A DNA stretch of 64,000 nt from Candidatus Rifleibacteriota bacterium (GCA_905236675.1 CAJOND010000010.1:1-64000), one strand, 5' to 3'. Positions 35,585 to 45,319 are shown, counted from the first letter of the stretch. Numbers and translations are program-made. The notes: a model not told the origin generated them from the sequence alone.

Positions 35585-36232
35585 TTATTCTAGATCTTCA
35601 TTTCCTTGATTCAAAGCCATGTCTGATTGAATCATCAGATTTTGAATGATTCCCGAAAAGTCATTTGCATCGAATGAAACTAAAGGAATTTTGCATTGAA
35701 TCATAAGGATTTCTTTATATATAGTATTTTCATCATTAGCTTCATCTTCTTCGTTATCGTTATATTCGATGCTTTCACCTTCTTCAGCAAAAACAGGTTC
35801 GGGTTCTTCCTCGATTTTTTCTCGAATATGTGATACGGTAAAACAAGCGTTAACAAGTTCAGAATTAAGCTCAAGAATATTTAAAAGTTCATCTCTATCA
35901 TAATCAGAGATATCTTTCAGATGTAAGCCTGTGGTTACAGTAGGTATTCCTATGCCATCTTCATTGTCTTCTATTCCAATAAAACCACTAATGGAATCTT
36001 CTAAAAGAAAGCTCCATAATATACCTATATCGTGATCGTCACATAGAACACATTCATAATTAGAACAGGCTTCTGACATAACTTCTTCTATATGAACAGC
36101 AAAATCAGCTTTCAAGGTTCGAAGCTTAAGCTCATCAATTTCTTGAGAATCTATCTCTTTGGAAGTTATAACTGGTTCGTTTGTTTTTGCAGACTTTGAG
36201 GATTTATTCTGCACCTTTTTTGTATTTTTCAT
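35585..36232 (-). CDS. YbjN-like protein
   Basis: 215 residues, acidic. The layout of an N-terminal sheet, then LLNILELNSELVNACFTVS, an acidic insertion (about 145-170), a strand ILMIQCKIPL and the helix FSGIIQNLMIQSDMAL fits the YbjN/type III chaperone-like fold. Such proteins are small adaptors or chaperones of unclear target. Its start overlaps the upstream zinc-ribbon gene by 29 bases. Confidence 0.5.
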   Translation of the reverse strand: MKNTKKVQNKSSKSAKTNEPVITSKEIDSQEIDELKLRTLKADFAVHIEEVMSEACSNYECVLCDDHDIGILWSFLLEDSISGFIGIEDNEDGIGIPTVTTGLHLKDISDYDRDELLNILELNSELVNACFTVSHIREKIEEEPEPVFAEEGESIEYNDNEEDEANDENTIYKEILMIQCKIPLVSFDANDFSGIIQNLMIQSDMALNQGNEDLE

Positions 36233-36467
36233 TTAGTTCCAAACTTATGTATTGAGAATTTATTGGATTACTTACATAATTATTCAGTGCATCTGATAAT
36301 TCTACTAATCTTTCGTAATCCGGAACTTTAACTTCTTTTCCACATAAACCGCAAAAAAGCATTCCTTTTTGATCTTTTATTGATTCATGACTTGCTTTAA
36401 GGTGGTTTTTGCAGTTAGCACATTCGATATCATAGTAAAATACTAACTTATTTAGAGTTTCTAACAT
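36204..36467 (-). CDS. small zinc-ribbon protein
   Basis: 87 residues. Two CxxC knuckles (CANC near residue 16 and CGLC near 39) spaced by 20 residues indicate a zinc ribbon, followed by a helical tail. Good ribosome site GGAAGC. First gene of a three-gene minus-strand run with the YbjN-like and tail-anchored proteins; overlap with the second implies translational coupling. Function unknown. Confidence 0.65.
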   Translation of the reverse strand: MLETLNKLVFYYDIECANCKNHLKASHESIKDQKGMLFCGLCGKEVKVPDYERLVELSDALNNYVSNPINSQYISLELNEKYKKGAE

Positions 36468-36646
36468 AGCGTTTGCTTCCTATTATTTGTATATATAATA
36501 AAGAATACTAGCACTATTTTATATTATTGTGAAGTATAAATAATTGACTTTGTTTTTTATTTTTTTATATTAAAACTTTATGTTATAAAAATAAAAAAAT
36601 ATAATAAAAAACTCTTGCGTAATTTGTAAAATTTCTGTAAACTTAT

Positions 36647-36675
36647 TTGTACAACTTCGGTAATATTGGTACATT
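36647..36675 (+). promoter_or_regulatory. possible promoter of the Lys/Ala-rich secreted protein
   Basis: TTGTAC at 36647-36652, 17 bases, TACATT at 36670-36675, ahead of a strong GGAGGA ribosome site at 36705-36710. Confidence 0.4.
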
Positions 36676-36716
36676 ATCTACTTATAAGTTTATATTTTCA
36701 TAATGGAGGAAGATAT

Positions 36717-37787
36717 ATGTCTACTACTTGGACAAAGACAATAGCATTAGTAAGTATGCTATGTATGCTCCTTTCTACAGATGTATTTGCAGGCCCAGGT
36801 TCTGGTGCTAAACCCAAAAAGATGGGTTTCTTCGCCAAAGTTGGCAAAGCAATTAAAAAAGCTTCTCACAAAGCTGCAATGGCAGTAAAGAAAGCTGCTA
36901 CCAAAACAGCTGAAGCAATTAAGACTGCTGCTAAGAAAACTGGTATGGCTATAAAGACTACCGGTGCTAAGATTGTTAATGCTGGTATGGATACTGGCGT
37001 TTGGGCAAAACAGAAACTATTCGGCAAAAAGAACAAAGTATGGGTTTGTGGTCATTATGACAAGAATGGTAAATGGACTAAAGGCCATTGGAGAAAACTC
37101 AATGCTGGTAAACCAGGTAGTGGAAATACTGCTAACCAGGGTAATTATTCTGATCAAGGCAGTTACGCTGGCGAAAGCGGCGACCAGGGCGGTTTTGAAA
37201 ATACTGATTCTGGAATGTCTGGTGATGGTAATTCTTATGAAGAAAGTTCTGATACTCCAGTAGCTGGTGAAGATCCTGTAATTCCAGAAATCCCAGCTGA
37301 TGACAGTGAACAGTCTGAACAGAGCAATCAGGAAAGCGAACAGGCTGGTCAGTCTGGTGAAGCTGAACAGGGCGAAGCATTCAGCTATGATACTGAAGTT
37401 TCTATGAGAACTATGGGTATGTTGATGGATGACATCGTTAAACAGTCTCAGAGCATCAATACCTTCAAGACCAATTCAAATTCTAATATATCTTATTCTG
37501 TAGAAGTTCAGGATGATATTAATACTACTTATGAATCTCGTGAAGATGATGCAAGTCTACTTTCTAGAGTAGTTGTATGGGATATTAGAGTTCATCACGG
37601 TGAAGCCGGTCAGTATTATTCATTCTTCCTCAACAAGATGAAGTCTCTTGATGCTAATGATAAAGCATTAGTTAAAGATGTTGTTTTACAGATTCGTGCT
37701 GGTATCGTTCATGAAGCTAACAATGCTTCTACTGACGAAGAAAAAGCAGTATTCAACAAGAGACTTTCTGAATTGAAAGGCTACTAA
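36717..37787 (+). CDS. secreted Lys/Ala-rich amphipathic-helix protein
   Basis: 356 residues from ATG 36717, chosen because GGAGGA lies just upstream and a clean signal peptide follows (about 1-26, ending VFA). Mature residues about 33-95 are a run of KKA/KTA repeats (FFAKVGKAIKKASHKAAMAV) predicted as long amphipathic helices. A short VWVCGHYDKNGKWTKGHW motif follows (typical of YXWXXGHW-type secreted proteins), then a Gly/Ser/Gln/Glu-rich linker and a helical C-terminal domain. Codon usage looks optimised, suggesting high expression. Function unknown; DNA or envelope binding is possible. Confidence 0.65.
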   Translation: MSTTWTKTIALVSMLCMLLSTDVFAGPGSGAKPKKMGFFAKVGKAIKKASHKAAMAVKKAATKTAEAIKTAAKKTGMAIKTTGAKIVNAGMDTGVWAKQKLFGKKNKVWVCGHYDKNGKWTKGHWRKLNAGKPGSGNTANQGNYSDQGSYAGESGDQGGFENTDSGMSGDGNSYEESSDTPVAGEDPVIPEIPADDSEQSEQSNQESEQAGQSGEAEQGEAFSYDTEVSMRTMGMLMDDIVKQSQSINTFKTNSNSNISYSVEVQDDINTTYESREDDASLLSRVVVWDIRVHHGEAGQYYSFFLNKMKSLDANDKALVKDVVLQIRAGIVHEANNASTDEEKAVFNKRLSELKGY

Positions 37788-37802
37788 TTAGAAGAATCTA
37801 GT

Positions 37803-37839
37803 AAAAAAAGACCGCTTAATTTTAAGTGGTCTTTTTTTT
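37803..37839 (+). terminator. strong terminator
   Basis: AAAAAAAGACCGCTTAA pairs with TTAAGTGGTCTTTTTTTT, including one G-U pair on the plus strand and a run of eight T. Confidence 0.92.
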
Positions 37840-37901
37840 ATCTAAAAATATCTTGATTTGATTTAAGCTAGGCTCTAATATATTTTGATAGGAGCGAATA
37901 A

Positions 37902-39461
37902 ATGAAAGATAAATTAGGGCAAATTTTTCTCGGTTTATCAATATGTATATTGATAGGAGTAATCGTTTGGCTGGTTTATCCTAGTCCCTATAGAGCTTGT
38001 CATTTGATTTTAACAGGAATGGGGCGTGGTAGATTATACCCATATGTTGCAAAGTTTAAACCCTATAAGGGGAAGACTATGGGTGGCTTTGCTCTGATGA
38101 ATTCTGTGGTGAAAGAACAGATAGCTTCTTTTACGGAAGTTAATGAGCCATACTGTTTCCTTTCTTTAGGTGCAGAACTCTCTGGAACTGCTGAAGCTTT
38201 TTTGACAAAAGGTGAAGCTATTACAAAAGCTTTTAATTCTATGAAATTAGATGCTATGCTGGTTGGAAATATAGATTTCTCTTTTGGAAAAGAAAGGTTG
38301 GAAGAATTATCAAAGTCTTGTAAATTCAAATATTTATCCTCAAATATTTTAGATGAGAAAACAAATTTAGTTCCAAAATATTTTACTGATGAACTCATAA
38401 TAGAAGCTGATAATGATTTGAAGATAGGTATATTAGGTCTTACTCCCCCAGATACTCCAAATCTAGCAACTAAAGATAGTGTTGCTGGTCTTAAGTTTTT
38501 AAAAGCATCAGATATTCTTAAACGAAAAATTGATTCTTTAAAAACAAAAGGGGCTGATATTGTAGCTCTGTTAACCCAATATCATAAAGAATATATTACT
38601 GCTGAAGAATGGCTTACTATAGCTTCCGCTTCTCCCGACATATGTATTCTACTTGATTCCGATATAGATGCTCCTATACCTTTTGTTAAAGACGGTGTTA
38701 TAGTATATACAATTAGTAGTTATAATCAGACTAAAGAAATAGATATTTTAAATTTAGAAATTACTAAAGCGAGACCTGTTGAAATTGTTGGTCTTTCTTC
38801 AAAAAGAATAGCAGTTAATTTAGCTGAATATCCTGAAGATCCTGAAATCGCATCTATTTTGGATAAATCAACCGCAAATATGAGGGCTTTTAGAGATAAA
38901 ATCATTGGTAAATTTGCTAAAGACTATGCAAAATCATATTATTACGAGTGTCCATTTGGGGATTATATCACCGATGTTATGATCAAGGAAACCGGGGCTG
39001 ACATAGCTATGCAAAATTCTGGCAGTATACAGAGCAATGTTAGCGAAGGACAATTCACTAATGGTGATTTGTTCCGTATTATGCCCTTTGCCAATAAGGT
39101 AGTTACTATGGATTTAAAAGGTTCTGATATAATGGAACTTTTAACTATTTCTGCTAGTAGAAAAAGAGGCATTTTGCAAGTATCTGGTTTAGAATATTCA
39201 TATTCCTACAAAAGTAAAAATAATTATCAGTTAAAATACGTAAAAATCAATAATCAAGATATAATCAGCGATAAGAAATACAAAGTTGTAACTAATAGCT
39301 TTTTGGCAGAAGGTGGAGATAATTATACTCCATTTACAAGAGGTGAAAATGTAGAATTCGGTCGTTCCCAACGTGATCTTGTTCGTGAAGCTATAGCTTC
39401 ACAGAGTATGATTTCGCCAATTGAACTACAAACTTATAATCGTATAATAGTAGAAGAGTGA
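37902..39461 (+). CDS. 5'-nucleotidase-family protein with degenerate catalytic domain
   Basis: 519 residues. One N-terminal transmembrane segment (about 7-25) is followed by a calcineurin-like fold. The metal ligands are altered: the usual N-D-x-H-G is ILTGMGRG, the G-D of the second motif is SLGAELSGT, and GNHEFD reads GNIDFSFG. The C-terminal 5_nucleotid_C domain is well kept (QNSGSIQSNVSEGQ, DLFRIMPFANKVV, NSFLAEGGDNY). By family logic this should be a periplasmic nucleotide hydrolase, but the metal centre seems lost, so it is probably a binding or structural pseudoenzyme. It may be co-transcribed with the GAF-HD-GYP gene. Confidence 0.75.
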   Translation: MKDKLGQIFLGLSICILIGVIVWLVYPSPYRACHLILTGMGRGRLYPYVAKFKPYKGKTMGGFALMNSVVKEQIASFTEVNEPYCFLSLGAELSGTAEAFLTKGEAITKAFNSMKLDAMLVGNIDFSFGKERLEELSKSCKFKYLSSNILDEKTNLVPKYFTDELIIEADNDLKIGILGLTPPDTPNLATKDSVAGLKFLKASDILKRKIDSLKTKGADIVALLTQYHKEYITAEEWLTIASASPDICILLDSDIDAPIPFVKDGVIVYTISSYNQTKEIDILNLEITKARPVEIVGLSSKRIAVNLAEYPEDPEIASILDKSTANMRAFRDKIIGKFAKDYAKSYYYECPFGDYITDVMIKETGADIAMQNSGSIQSNVSEGQFTNGDLFRIMPFANKVVTMDLKGSDIMELLTISASRKRGILQVSGLEYSYSYKSKNNYQLKYVKINNQDIISDKKYKVVTNSFLAEGGDNYTPFTRGENVEFGRSQRDLVREAIASQSMISPIELQTYNRIIVEE

Positions 39462-39497
39462 TTGTCTTATTGCTATTTTAATGGTAAAATAAAAACT

Positions 39498-41084
39498 ATG
39501 TTTAATATAGACTGGTTAAAGATTAAAACATCAACTCCTAGTGCCGAGTCTCTTCTTCAAGAAAATGAAACTCTAAAAAAGCAGCTCAAGGAATTATTGA
39601 CTCTTGATGAAACTGGGTTCTTCGTTGAGTTGGATTCACTATTAAAGGCCATTTTAAAAAAGGCTATTATTTTATGTAAAGCTGAGTCTTCTTTTATTGC
39701 TTTAACAGGTAAAGATCCTTCTGATTTAAATGTTCGTATTTCTAATCTTATTTTAGAAGAAAAAATGGAAAAAATCAGGGAGGGTTTCAAAAAAGAATAT
39801 TCTCGTTGGACTGAAACAGAGAATGAAATTATTACTATAGATGATTTTATACTCTTGCCACTGGTTAGAAGACATAAAATTATTGGAGTTATAGGGTTAA
39901 AATTAAATTCAGACGCTCCAGATAACATTTGTGAAATATTGCCTATTATGGCCAAAAAGGCGTCAGGATCATTAGAAAGTGCAATTCTTTATGAAAGAAT
40001 GTTTAAACGTTTGCTTGTTCTTTCTAATGTATTTATTCTTGGTCGAGAAATAGTATCTAACATTGATTTGTCTACTCTAGTAGATAAGTTTTTGAAGATT
40101 GCGATTGGTGGAACAGATTGCCAGATCGCTATAATATATTTGTTCAGAGAAAAATATAATTTTCCTTATTTTATCAGATTAACATCTACTTTTCAGAAAG
40201 AACTTCATTTCAGTTCTGAATCAAATGGTGGGTATACAGAATTAATAAAATTGGTAAGAAAAGATGATCAGGTTAGAACTATATATTCTTTTGATGATTC
40301 TGAGTTTAAGGAAAGTGAAACTCATAAAATAGTCGATATAACCATAAAAGATTCAATTATTGTTCCTTTAAAACCTAGAGATACATTATTGGGAGTAATC
40401 CAGCTTTGCAATAAACAGGGTGGATCTTCTTTTACCTTTGAAGATTTAGATCTTCTTAAAATTTTGGGTAGCCAAATTGCTTTTGTAATACAGAATGCAG
40501 AGCTATTCTCCAATCTTGAAAAAGCTTATTTAGATACTTTGTCGGCTTTGACGAATGCAATTGATGCAAAAGACCGTTATACCAGAGGACACTCTGATAG
40601 GGTTACAGATCTTTCTGTAAGGCTTGCAACAGAAGTTGGTGTAAATAAGGACGAAATAGAAAAAATCCGCTTGGGCGGTATGCTTCATGATATAGGTAAA
40701 ATTGGTATTCCTGAGCTTATTCTGAATAAACCAGGGCGTTTAGATGACCAAGAATATGAAATAATTAAATCTCATCCTGTGTTGGGTGTCAGTATTCTTG
40801 GAAATGTTGAATTTTTACAAAAAGTAGTTCCTATTATTCGTCATCATCACGAAAGATTTGATGGTAAGGGCTATCCTGACCGGTTAAAAGGAGAGGAAAT
40901 ACCATACTTAGCTCGTATTGTTAGTATCGTTGACACTTATGATGCAATGACAACAAATCGTCCTTACAGAAAAGCTTTAACAAGGGAAGAATCTTTAAAA
41001 GAAATCGAAAGATGCAAAGAAAGTCAGTTTGATCCAGAGCTGGCAGATGCTTTTATAAAAATGGCACGTAGAGATGGTCTTTAA
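39498..41084 (+). CDS. GAF-GAF-HD-GYP cyclic-di-GMP phosphodiesterase
   Basis: 528 residues from ATG 39498; a TTG at 39462 directly after the previous stop is the alternative. Two GAF-like regions (about 35-165 and 185-340) precede an HD-GYP domain with HDIGKIGIPELILNKPG, RHHHERFDGKGYPDRLKGEEI and DTYDAMTTNRPYRKA, all catalytic positions present. It should hydrolyse c-di-GMP in response to a ligand or redox signal. It lies directly before the membrane sensor with a cyclase-like end, six bases apart. Confidence 0.9.
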   Translation: MFNIDWLKIKTSTPSAESLLQENETLKKQLKELLTLDETGFFVELDSLLKAILKKAIILCKAESSFIALTGKDPSDLNVRISNLILEEKMEKIREGFKKEYSRWTETENEIITIDDFILLPLVRRHKIIGVIGLKLNSDAPDNICEILPIMAKKASGSLESAILYERMFKRLLVLSNVFILGREIVSNIDLSTLVDKFLKIAIGGTDCQIAIIYLFREKYNFPYFIRLTSTFQKELHFSSESNGGYTELIKLVRKDDQVRTIYSFDDSEFKESETHKIVDITIKDSIIVPLKPRDTLLGVIQLCNKQGGSSFTFEDLDLLKILGSQIAFVIQNAELFSNLEKAYLDTLSALTNAIDAKDRYTRGHSDRVTDLSVRLATEVGVNKDEIEKIRLGGMLHDIGKIGIPELILNKPGRLDDQEYEIIKSHPVLGVSILGNVEFLQKVVPIIRHHHERFDGKGYPDRLKGEEIPYLARIVSIVDTYDAMTTNRPYRKALTREESLKEIERCKESQFDPELADAFIKMARRDGL

Positions 41085-41089
41085 AAACC

Positions 41090-42970
41090 ATGGTAGCAAT
41101 ACAAAAATCTGATTTGATAGATAGAACATTAGCTATTATTTTTCTGGTTATTTTTATTATTTTCACTATTTTTTTTACTACTTCAGAACTAAAAGAAACA
41201 GAAAATAGCTTCAATAAACAAAGGATTCAATTAACCAAGCAAGTAGCTCACGAGATTTCTGCTTTAATAGAAAAACGTATTGATATAAGCTCAAAGCTAT
41301 CTAATCTGACTGCCGAAAATTCGGTAGCTTATGCTGTAGTTCATTTAAATGACGGGTCTTTATTAGCCAGGTCTGAGGGTTATGGGCTACCATTAGGAGT
41401 TTTTGAAATTGCTGAATCTAATGCTCTTAAAACTGATTTTTTGATTCTTACTGAATTTAAAGATACTTCAGATAGAGTTTCTTTTGTTGAGGCAGCTCTA
41501 CCAATTTTTACCAACGAAAAAAAGAAATATGTTCTTCGTTTAGGTTTTTTTAAAATAAATGAAAATAATCAGATTTCATATATAAAACTTAGAAATGTTC
41601 TAGTTTTTTCTTTAATTTTTGTTTTTCTTGTTTCTTTAAGAGCTATTAATAGATTCAACATAAATAATATAAAATTTGTCTTATTATCATCTATGACCTT
41701 ATGTATGTTAATTCTATTTTTTACCTCTTCTTATGTTATAAGGGAATGGTATCGTGGAACTTATCAAGATAATTTGATCTCTGGTAAATGTACAGATTTA
41801 TCTAAAATGCTAATTCCAGCAGCAACTAAACTAATAGAAAGCAATTCAGATTCTGATTTTAAGGAATATGTTAAAATTTTGTCAGAAGACAGTAATTTTG
41901 AAATGATTTCTGTTATAAAAGATGATAAATATGTTTATCACACAGATTCATCTCAAATTGGACAACATGCTCTGAATAATTATTATATAAAATCTCTTAA
42001 TACTGATAAATCTACTGTTTACCCGTATGACAAATCAGGAAACTATATAGCTTTTATTCCAGTTATGAAGGGGAGCAGTCGAATCGGGACTCTCTGCGGT
42101 GTATGGAAAAACATTGATAAGTCTAACTGTATTTCTTTCCTAAGAGATAGACTGACTCTGATTTTTATTTTTGTATTTTTACTCTTATACTGGTTTATTT
42201 ACATGTTTGTCAGTAAAATTCCGAATAATGATTCAAACATGTTTTCTTATAAAATAAGCTTAACTGCTGATAATGAAGATAAAGAAAAGATAAATAATCA
42301 GAGCATTTCTTCTGCTGTTTCCTTTTTTGCATACTTTAGCGGAATAGATGAAGCTATGTTAAAATCAGATGAGAAACAGATAAAAGACTCTATAGATAAG
42401 TGTTTTAAGTTGACAAAAGATTTGCTTAAAGATGATTCAGCTTGCGTTGACTTAAGAGAAAACGGTATTTACGTTTTATTTAAAAATGAGTTAGAGCAGA
42501 AATCTATTATTGAAGCAGTAAATTTTGCTTTTCTTTTTTTAAATAAAGTTTCAGAATTAAATATTCTTTCATTTAGTCCAAAAATAACTTTAAACATCAG
42601 TAAAATGCTTCCTTTAAATGAAAAAGAAGGGCAAAACTCAAAGTTTATAGGGAATAGTCTTCTGGATTATAAAGCTATTGCAAAAATACAATCTAAAGGT
42701 GATATAATTGTTAGTAGTGAATTATACGTATTTTTAAAAGATTTTTATAATCTTGAAACCCTTGATATTCTTTCTGTTGTAAGTGGAAAGTATACTGTTC
42801 ATGTTTTGAATGGGCCAAAAGAAGCAAAAGAATTGTTAAATCTTTATGAATCTTCTTCTGATTGGAATAAAATTATGCTATTGCTTATGCTGAAAGACAA
42901 TGAAAATGTTGATTCACAAAAATTAGAAGAACTGATAAAAAATAGCAATTTAACTATTAAAGATTTATAA
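41090..42970 (+). CDS. double-sensor membrane protein with degenerate class III cyclase-like domain
   Basis: 626 residues. Transmembrane segments lie at about 13-31, 169-187, 194-215 and 353-370, enclosing two extracytoplasmic sensor regions (about 32-165 and 216-350). The cytoplasmic part (about 395-600) follows the class III nucleotide cyclase layout: a strand SFFAYFSG where FADI is usual, ENGIYVLFKNE where GD is usual, and GNSLLDYKAIAKIQSKGDII like the nucleotide-binding stretch. The metal-binding aspartates are missing, so catalysis is unlikely. I infer a receptor that binds a nucleotide or signals by contact, possibly with the HD-GYP neighbour. Confidence 0.6.
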   Translation: MVAIQKSDLIDRTLAIIFLVIFIIFTIFFTTSELKETENSFNKQRIQLTKQVAHEISALIEKRIDISSKLSNLTAENSVAYAVVHLNDGSLLARSEGYGLPLGVFEIAESNALKTDFLILTEFKDTSDRVSFVEAALPIFTNEKKKYVLRLGFFKINENNQISYIKLRNVLVFSLIFVFLVSLRAINRFNINNIKFVLLSSMTLCMLILFFTSSYVIREWYRGTYQDNLISGKCTDLSKMLIPAATKLIESNSDSDFKEYVKILSEDSNFEMISVIKDDKYVYHTDSSQIGQHALNNYYIKSLNTDKSTVYPYDKSGNYIAFIPVMKGSSRIGTLCGVWKNIDKSNCISFLRDRLTLIFIFVFLLLYWFIYMFVSKIPNNDSNMFSYKISLTADNEDKEKINNQSISSAVSFFAYFSGIDEAMLKSDEKQIKDSIDKCFKLTKDLLKDDSACVDLRENGIYVLFKNELEQKSIIEAVNFAFLFLNKVSELNILSFSPKITLNISKMLPLNEKEGQNSKFIGNSLLDYKAIAKIQSKGDIIVSSELYVFLKDFYNLETLDILSVVSGKYTVHVLNGPKEAKELLNLYESSSDWNKIMLLLMLKDNENVDSQKLEELIKNSNLTIKDL

Positions 42971-43000
42971 TATAATTAGAACATACAAGGAGCTAATACA

Positions 43001-44296
43001 ATGGATTATAATAGCGTTGAATTTCAAAGAGCCTATGAACAAGGGAACGAATGTCTTAAAAATAAGGATTATGAAAAGGCAAGAGGTTATTTCGAAGAAG
43101 CTATAAAAATTAAGCCAAATGATGTTTATTCTATAAATAAGCTTGCAATGGTTCTAAAGGAATTAGGTGATTTTGAATCTGCCAAGAATCTTTTAGATGG
43201 CTCTATTGGGGTTCAAAAGGAAGATCTTTATACTAATTATTTACTTGGAAATACTTATCTTGAAGCTGGTGATGTTGATAAAGCTATAGAAACTTTGGAA
43301 TATACTGTTAGTCTTAATCCCAAAGATAAATATGCTAGAAATTCATTAGCTTTAGCATATAGAACAAAAGGCGACTATGATAAGTGTTTGAAGATGCTTA
43401 AACAAACGGCTATTTCAGATCCTGATGATTTGTATAACAAACTAAGTTTAGCTACAGTTTTGTTTGAAAATGATGAAATAGATGAATCTAAAAAGCTTTG
43501 TAATGAAATTATAAGAAAGCAAAACAACAATACTCAGGCTTACGTGTTATTAGGAAGAATAATGTTAGATGAAGCCGACTACCAAAGAGCGTTGAAGACT
43601 TTTAATCAGGTTCTGGCAATTGATAATAATAATTCAGACGCTCATTACTATATTGGTCGTATTTGCTTAGAAACTTCTACAGAAGAAGAAGCTAGAGAAC
43701 ATTTTAATTTGGCTTTAACTACCGCTGAAGATAAATCTTCAATTTTGAAAAATCTTGGCGTTATTTATTACGAAAAAGGTGATTTGGTTAAAGCAGAAGA
43801 ACATTTTACTCTTGCTCTAAATCTTGACGAAGATGATGGCTATACACTTAGTCAGTATGGAAAATTACTTATAGATTTAAAACGACCGGAAGAAGCTGTT
43901 AAACAGCTAAAAAAGGCTATTAAGGTTTTGCCGGATTACTCATTTGCATATTACAATCTTGCAAAAGCTTATAAAGAATTGCGTGATTTTCCAAATGCTA
44001 TTTATAACCTAATGTTTTCGTTGAATTACGAACCAGATGATATTTATGCAGTTAACGTATTAGGTAGAATGTTTCTTGAAGTTGGTTTAAACGATAGAGC
44101 TTTGAGAACTTTTAACGAAATACTTGAATCTGACAAGAATGAAAAATTTGCTTACCTGGGTAAGGCGGAAGCCTTATATGCTCTTGGTAGAGATGATGAA
44201 GCAAACAATGTCATCACAAATTTGAGAAACATTTCTAAAAATGACAGAGTGGTTTTAGATAAAATTGCAGATTTACAAGATAAATACTGTAAATAA
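43001..44296 (+). CDS. cytoplasmic TPR protein
   Basis: 431 residues built of about twelve 34-residue TPR units from residue 10 to the end (for example YEKARGYFEEAIKIKPNDVY and AEEHFTLALNLDEDDGYTLS). No signal peptide. Strong AAGGAG site. It is probably a scaffold; it follows the sensor protein by 30 bases and precedes prmA by 44. Confidence 0.8.
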   Translation: MDYNSVEFQRAYEQGNECLKNKDYEKARGYFEEAIKIKPNDVYSINKLAMVLKELGDFESAKNLLDGSIGVQKEDLYTNYLLGNTYLEAGDVDKAIETLEYTVSLNPKDKYARNSLALAYRTKGDYDKCLKMLKQTAISDPDDLYNKLSLATVLFENDEIDESKKLCNEIIRKQNNNTQAYVLLGRIMLDEADYQRALKTFNQVLAIDNNNSDAHYYIGRICLETSTEEEAREHFNLALTTAEDKSSILKNLGVIYYEKGDLVKAEEHFTLALNLDEDDGYTLSQYGKLLIDLKRPEEAVKQLKKAIKVLPDYSFAYYNLAKAYKELRDFPNAIYNLMFSLNYEPDDIYAVNVLGRMFLEVGLNDRALRTFNEILESDKNEKFAYLGKAEALYALGRDDEANNVITNLRNISKNDRVVLDKIADLQDKYCK

Positions 44297-44340
44297 AGAT
44301 TGATTAGTATTTCTACGCTTAAATTTAAGGAAATAATATA

Positions 44341-45243
44341 ATGTTAAAACGTTTTAATATTTCAGTCCCTTCTGAATTTGAAGAACCATTATTAGGTTTG
44401 GCAGATTTTTATGGAGTTAGTGCATTTTCTAATCCTCTGATTCGTGATGAGGGAATGGGTGAAACGGATTTTGTTTATACCGGTCAGACTGTTGTAAGTT
44501 TTATTGTTTCTACTATTGAACAAGATTCCGAAGAAATAGAAAAGGGAATTATAAAATGGTTAGATGATTTTAGTCTCCCTAAAAATTCTCTTTCTTGCGA
44601 AGAATACAGCGAAAACCAGGATTGGATGGCTAATTTTAAACAGTATTTTAAACCTATTCAAATAGGTGATGAAATAGTTATAAGACCACCATGGGAAGAA
44701 CCTTTACCTTGCGAAGATAAGGCTACTACTATCTTAATAGACCCAGGAATGGCTTTTGGAACAGGCACTCACGAAACAACCAGACTTTGTTTAAGTTTTC
44801 TTTCTAAGATGGATGTTAAAAATCAGCAATTTTTAGATTTGGGTGCAGGTAGTGGAATTCTTTCTTTTTATTTGATGAAAAAAGGTGCGAAAAGTGGGGT
44901 TGCTATAGAGATTGAAGGAGCGGCAGTAGAAAATATGAAAAAAAATGCTGCTTTAAATAATATTCCAAAAGAATTAGAAATGATTTGTGCAGACCTTGGA
45001 AAATATAAACCTATTAGCCAAGTTGATGGAATAGTGGCTAATATAACTTCGCCTGTAATTCTAGAATATCTGCCTTATTTTTCGCCTTGGGTTAAAAAAG
45101 GTGGATGGGGTGTTTTTTCTGGAGTTAATTCTGCTAATGCTGAATTGGTTAAAAAAGCTTTTGCTCAGAATGGCTGGTCAAGTCTTCAAGAAAAAACAGA
45201 TGGAGATTGGCACGGTTTCTTAGAAAAGCGAACTGAAAACTGA
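44341..45243 (+). CDS. prmA: ribosomal protein L11 methyltransferase PrmA
   Basis: 300 residues. The N-terminal substrate domain ends with DWMANFKQYFKPIQIG. The SAM domain has DPGMAFGTGTHETTRLCL, LDLGAGSGILSF and DGIVANITSPVILEY, the PrmA signatures. It trimethylates several amino groups of L11. The ribosome site AAGGAAA precedes ATG. Confidence 0.93.
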   Translation: MLKRFNISVPSEFEEPLLGLADFYGVSAFSNPLIRDEGMGETDFVYTGQTVVSFIVSTIEQDSEEIEKGIIKWLDDFSLPKNSLSCEEYSENQDWMANFKQYFKPIQIGDEIVIRPPWEEPLPCEDKATTILIDPGMAFGTGTHETTRLCLSFLSKMDVKNQQFLDLGAGSGILSFYLMKKGAKSGVAIEIEGAAVENMKKNAALNNIPKELEMICADLGKYKPISQVDGIVANITSPVILEYLPYFSPWVKKGGWGVFSGVNSANAELVKKAFAQNGWSSLQEKTDGDWHGFLEKRTEN

Positions 45244-45269
45244 AAATCAAAAGCAGTAATTGAGAGTTT

Positions 45270-45319
45270 AAAAAGCTGTCGTTGCAATGTTTATTAGAAA
45301 TTGCCTCGACAGCTTTTTT
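45270..45319. terminator. terminator between prmA and ruvA
   Basis: AAAAAGCTGTCG (45270-45281) pairs with CGACAGCTTTTT (45307-45318), with an inner GCAAT/ATTGC stem. U-runs in both directions suit the convergent genes. Confidence 0.85.
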
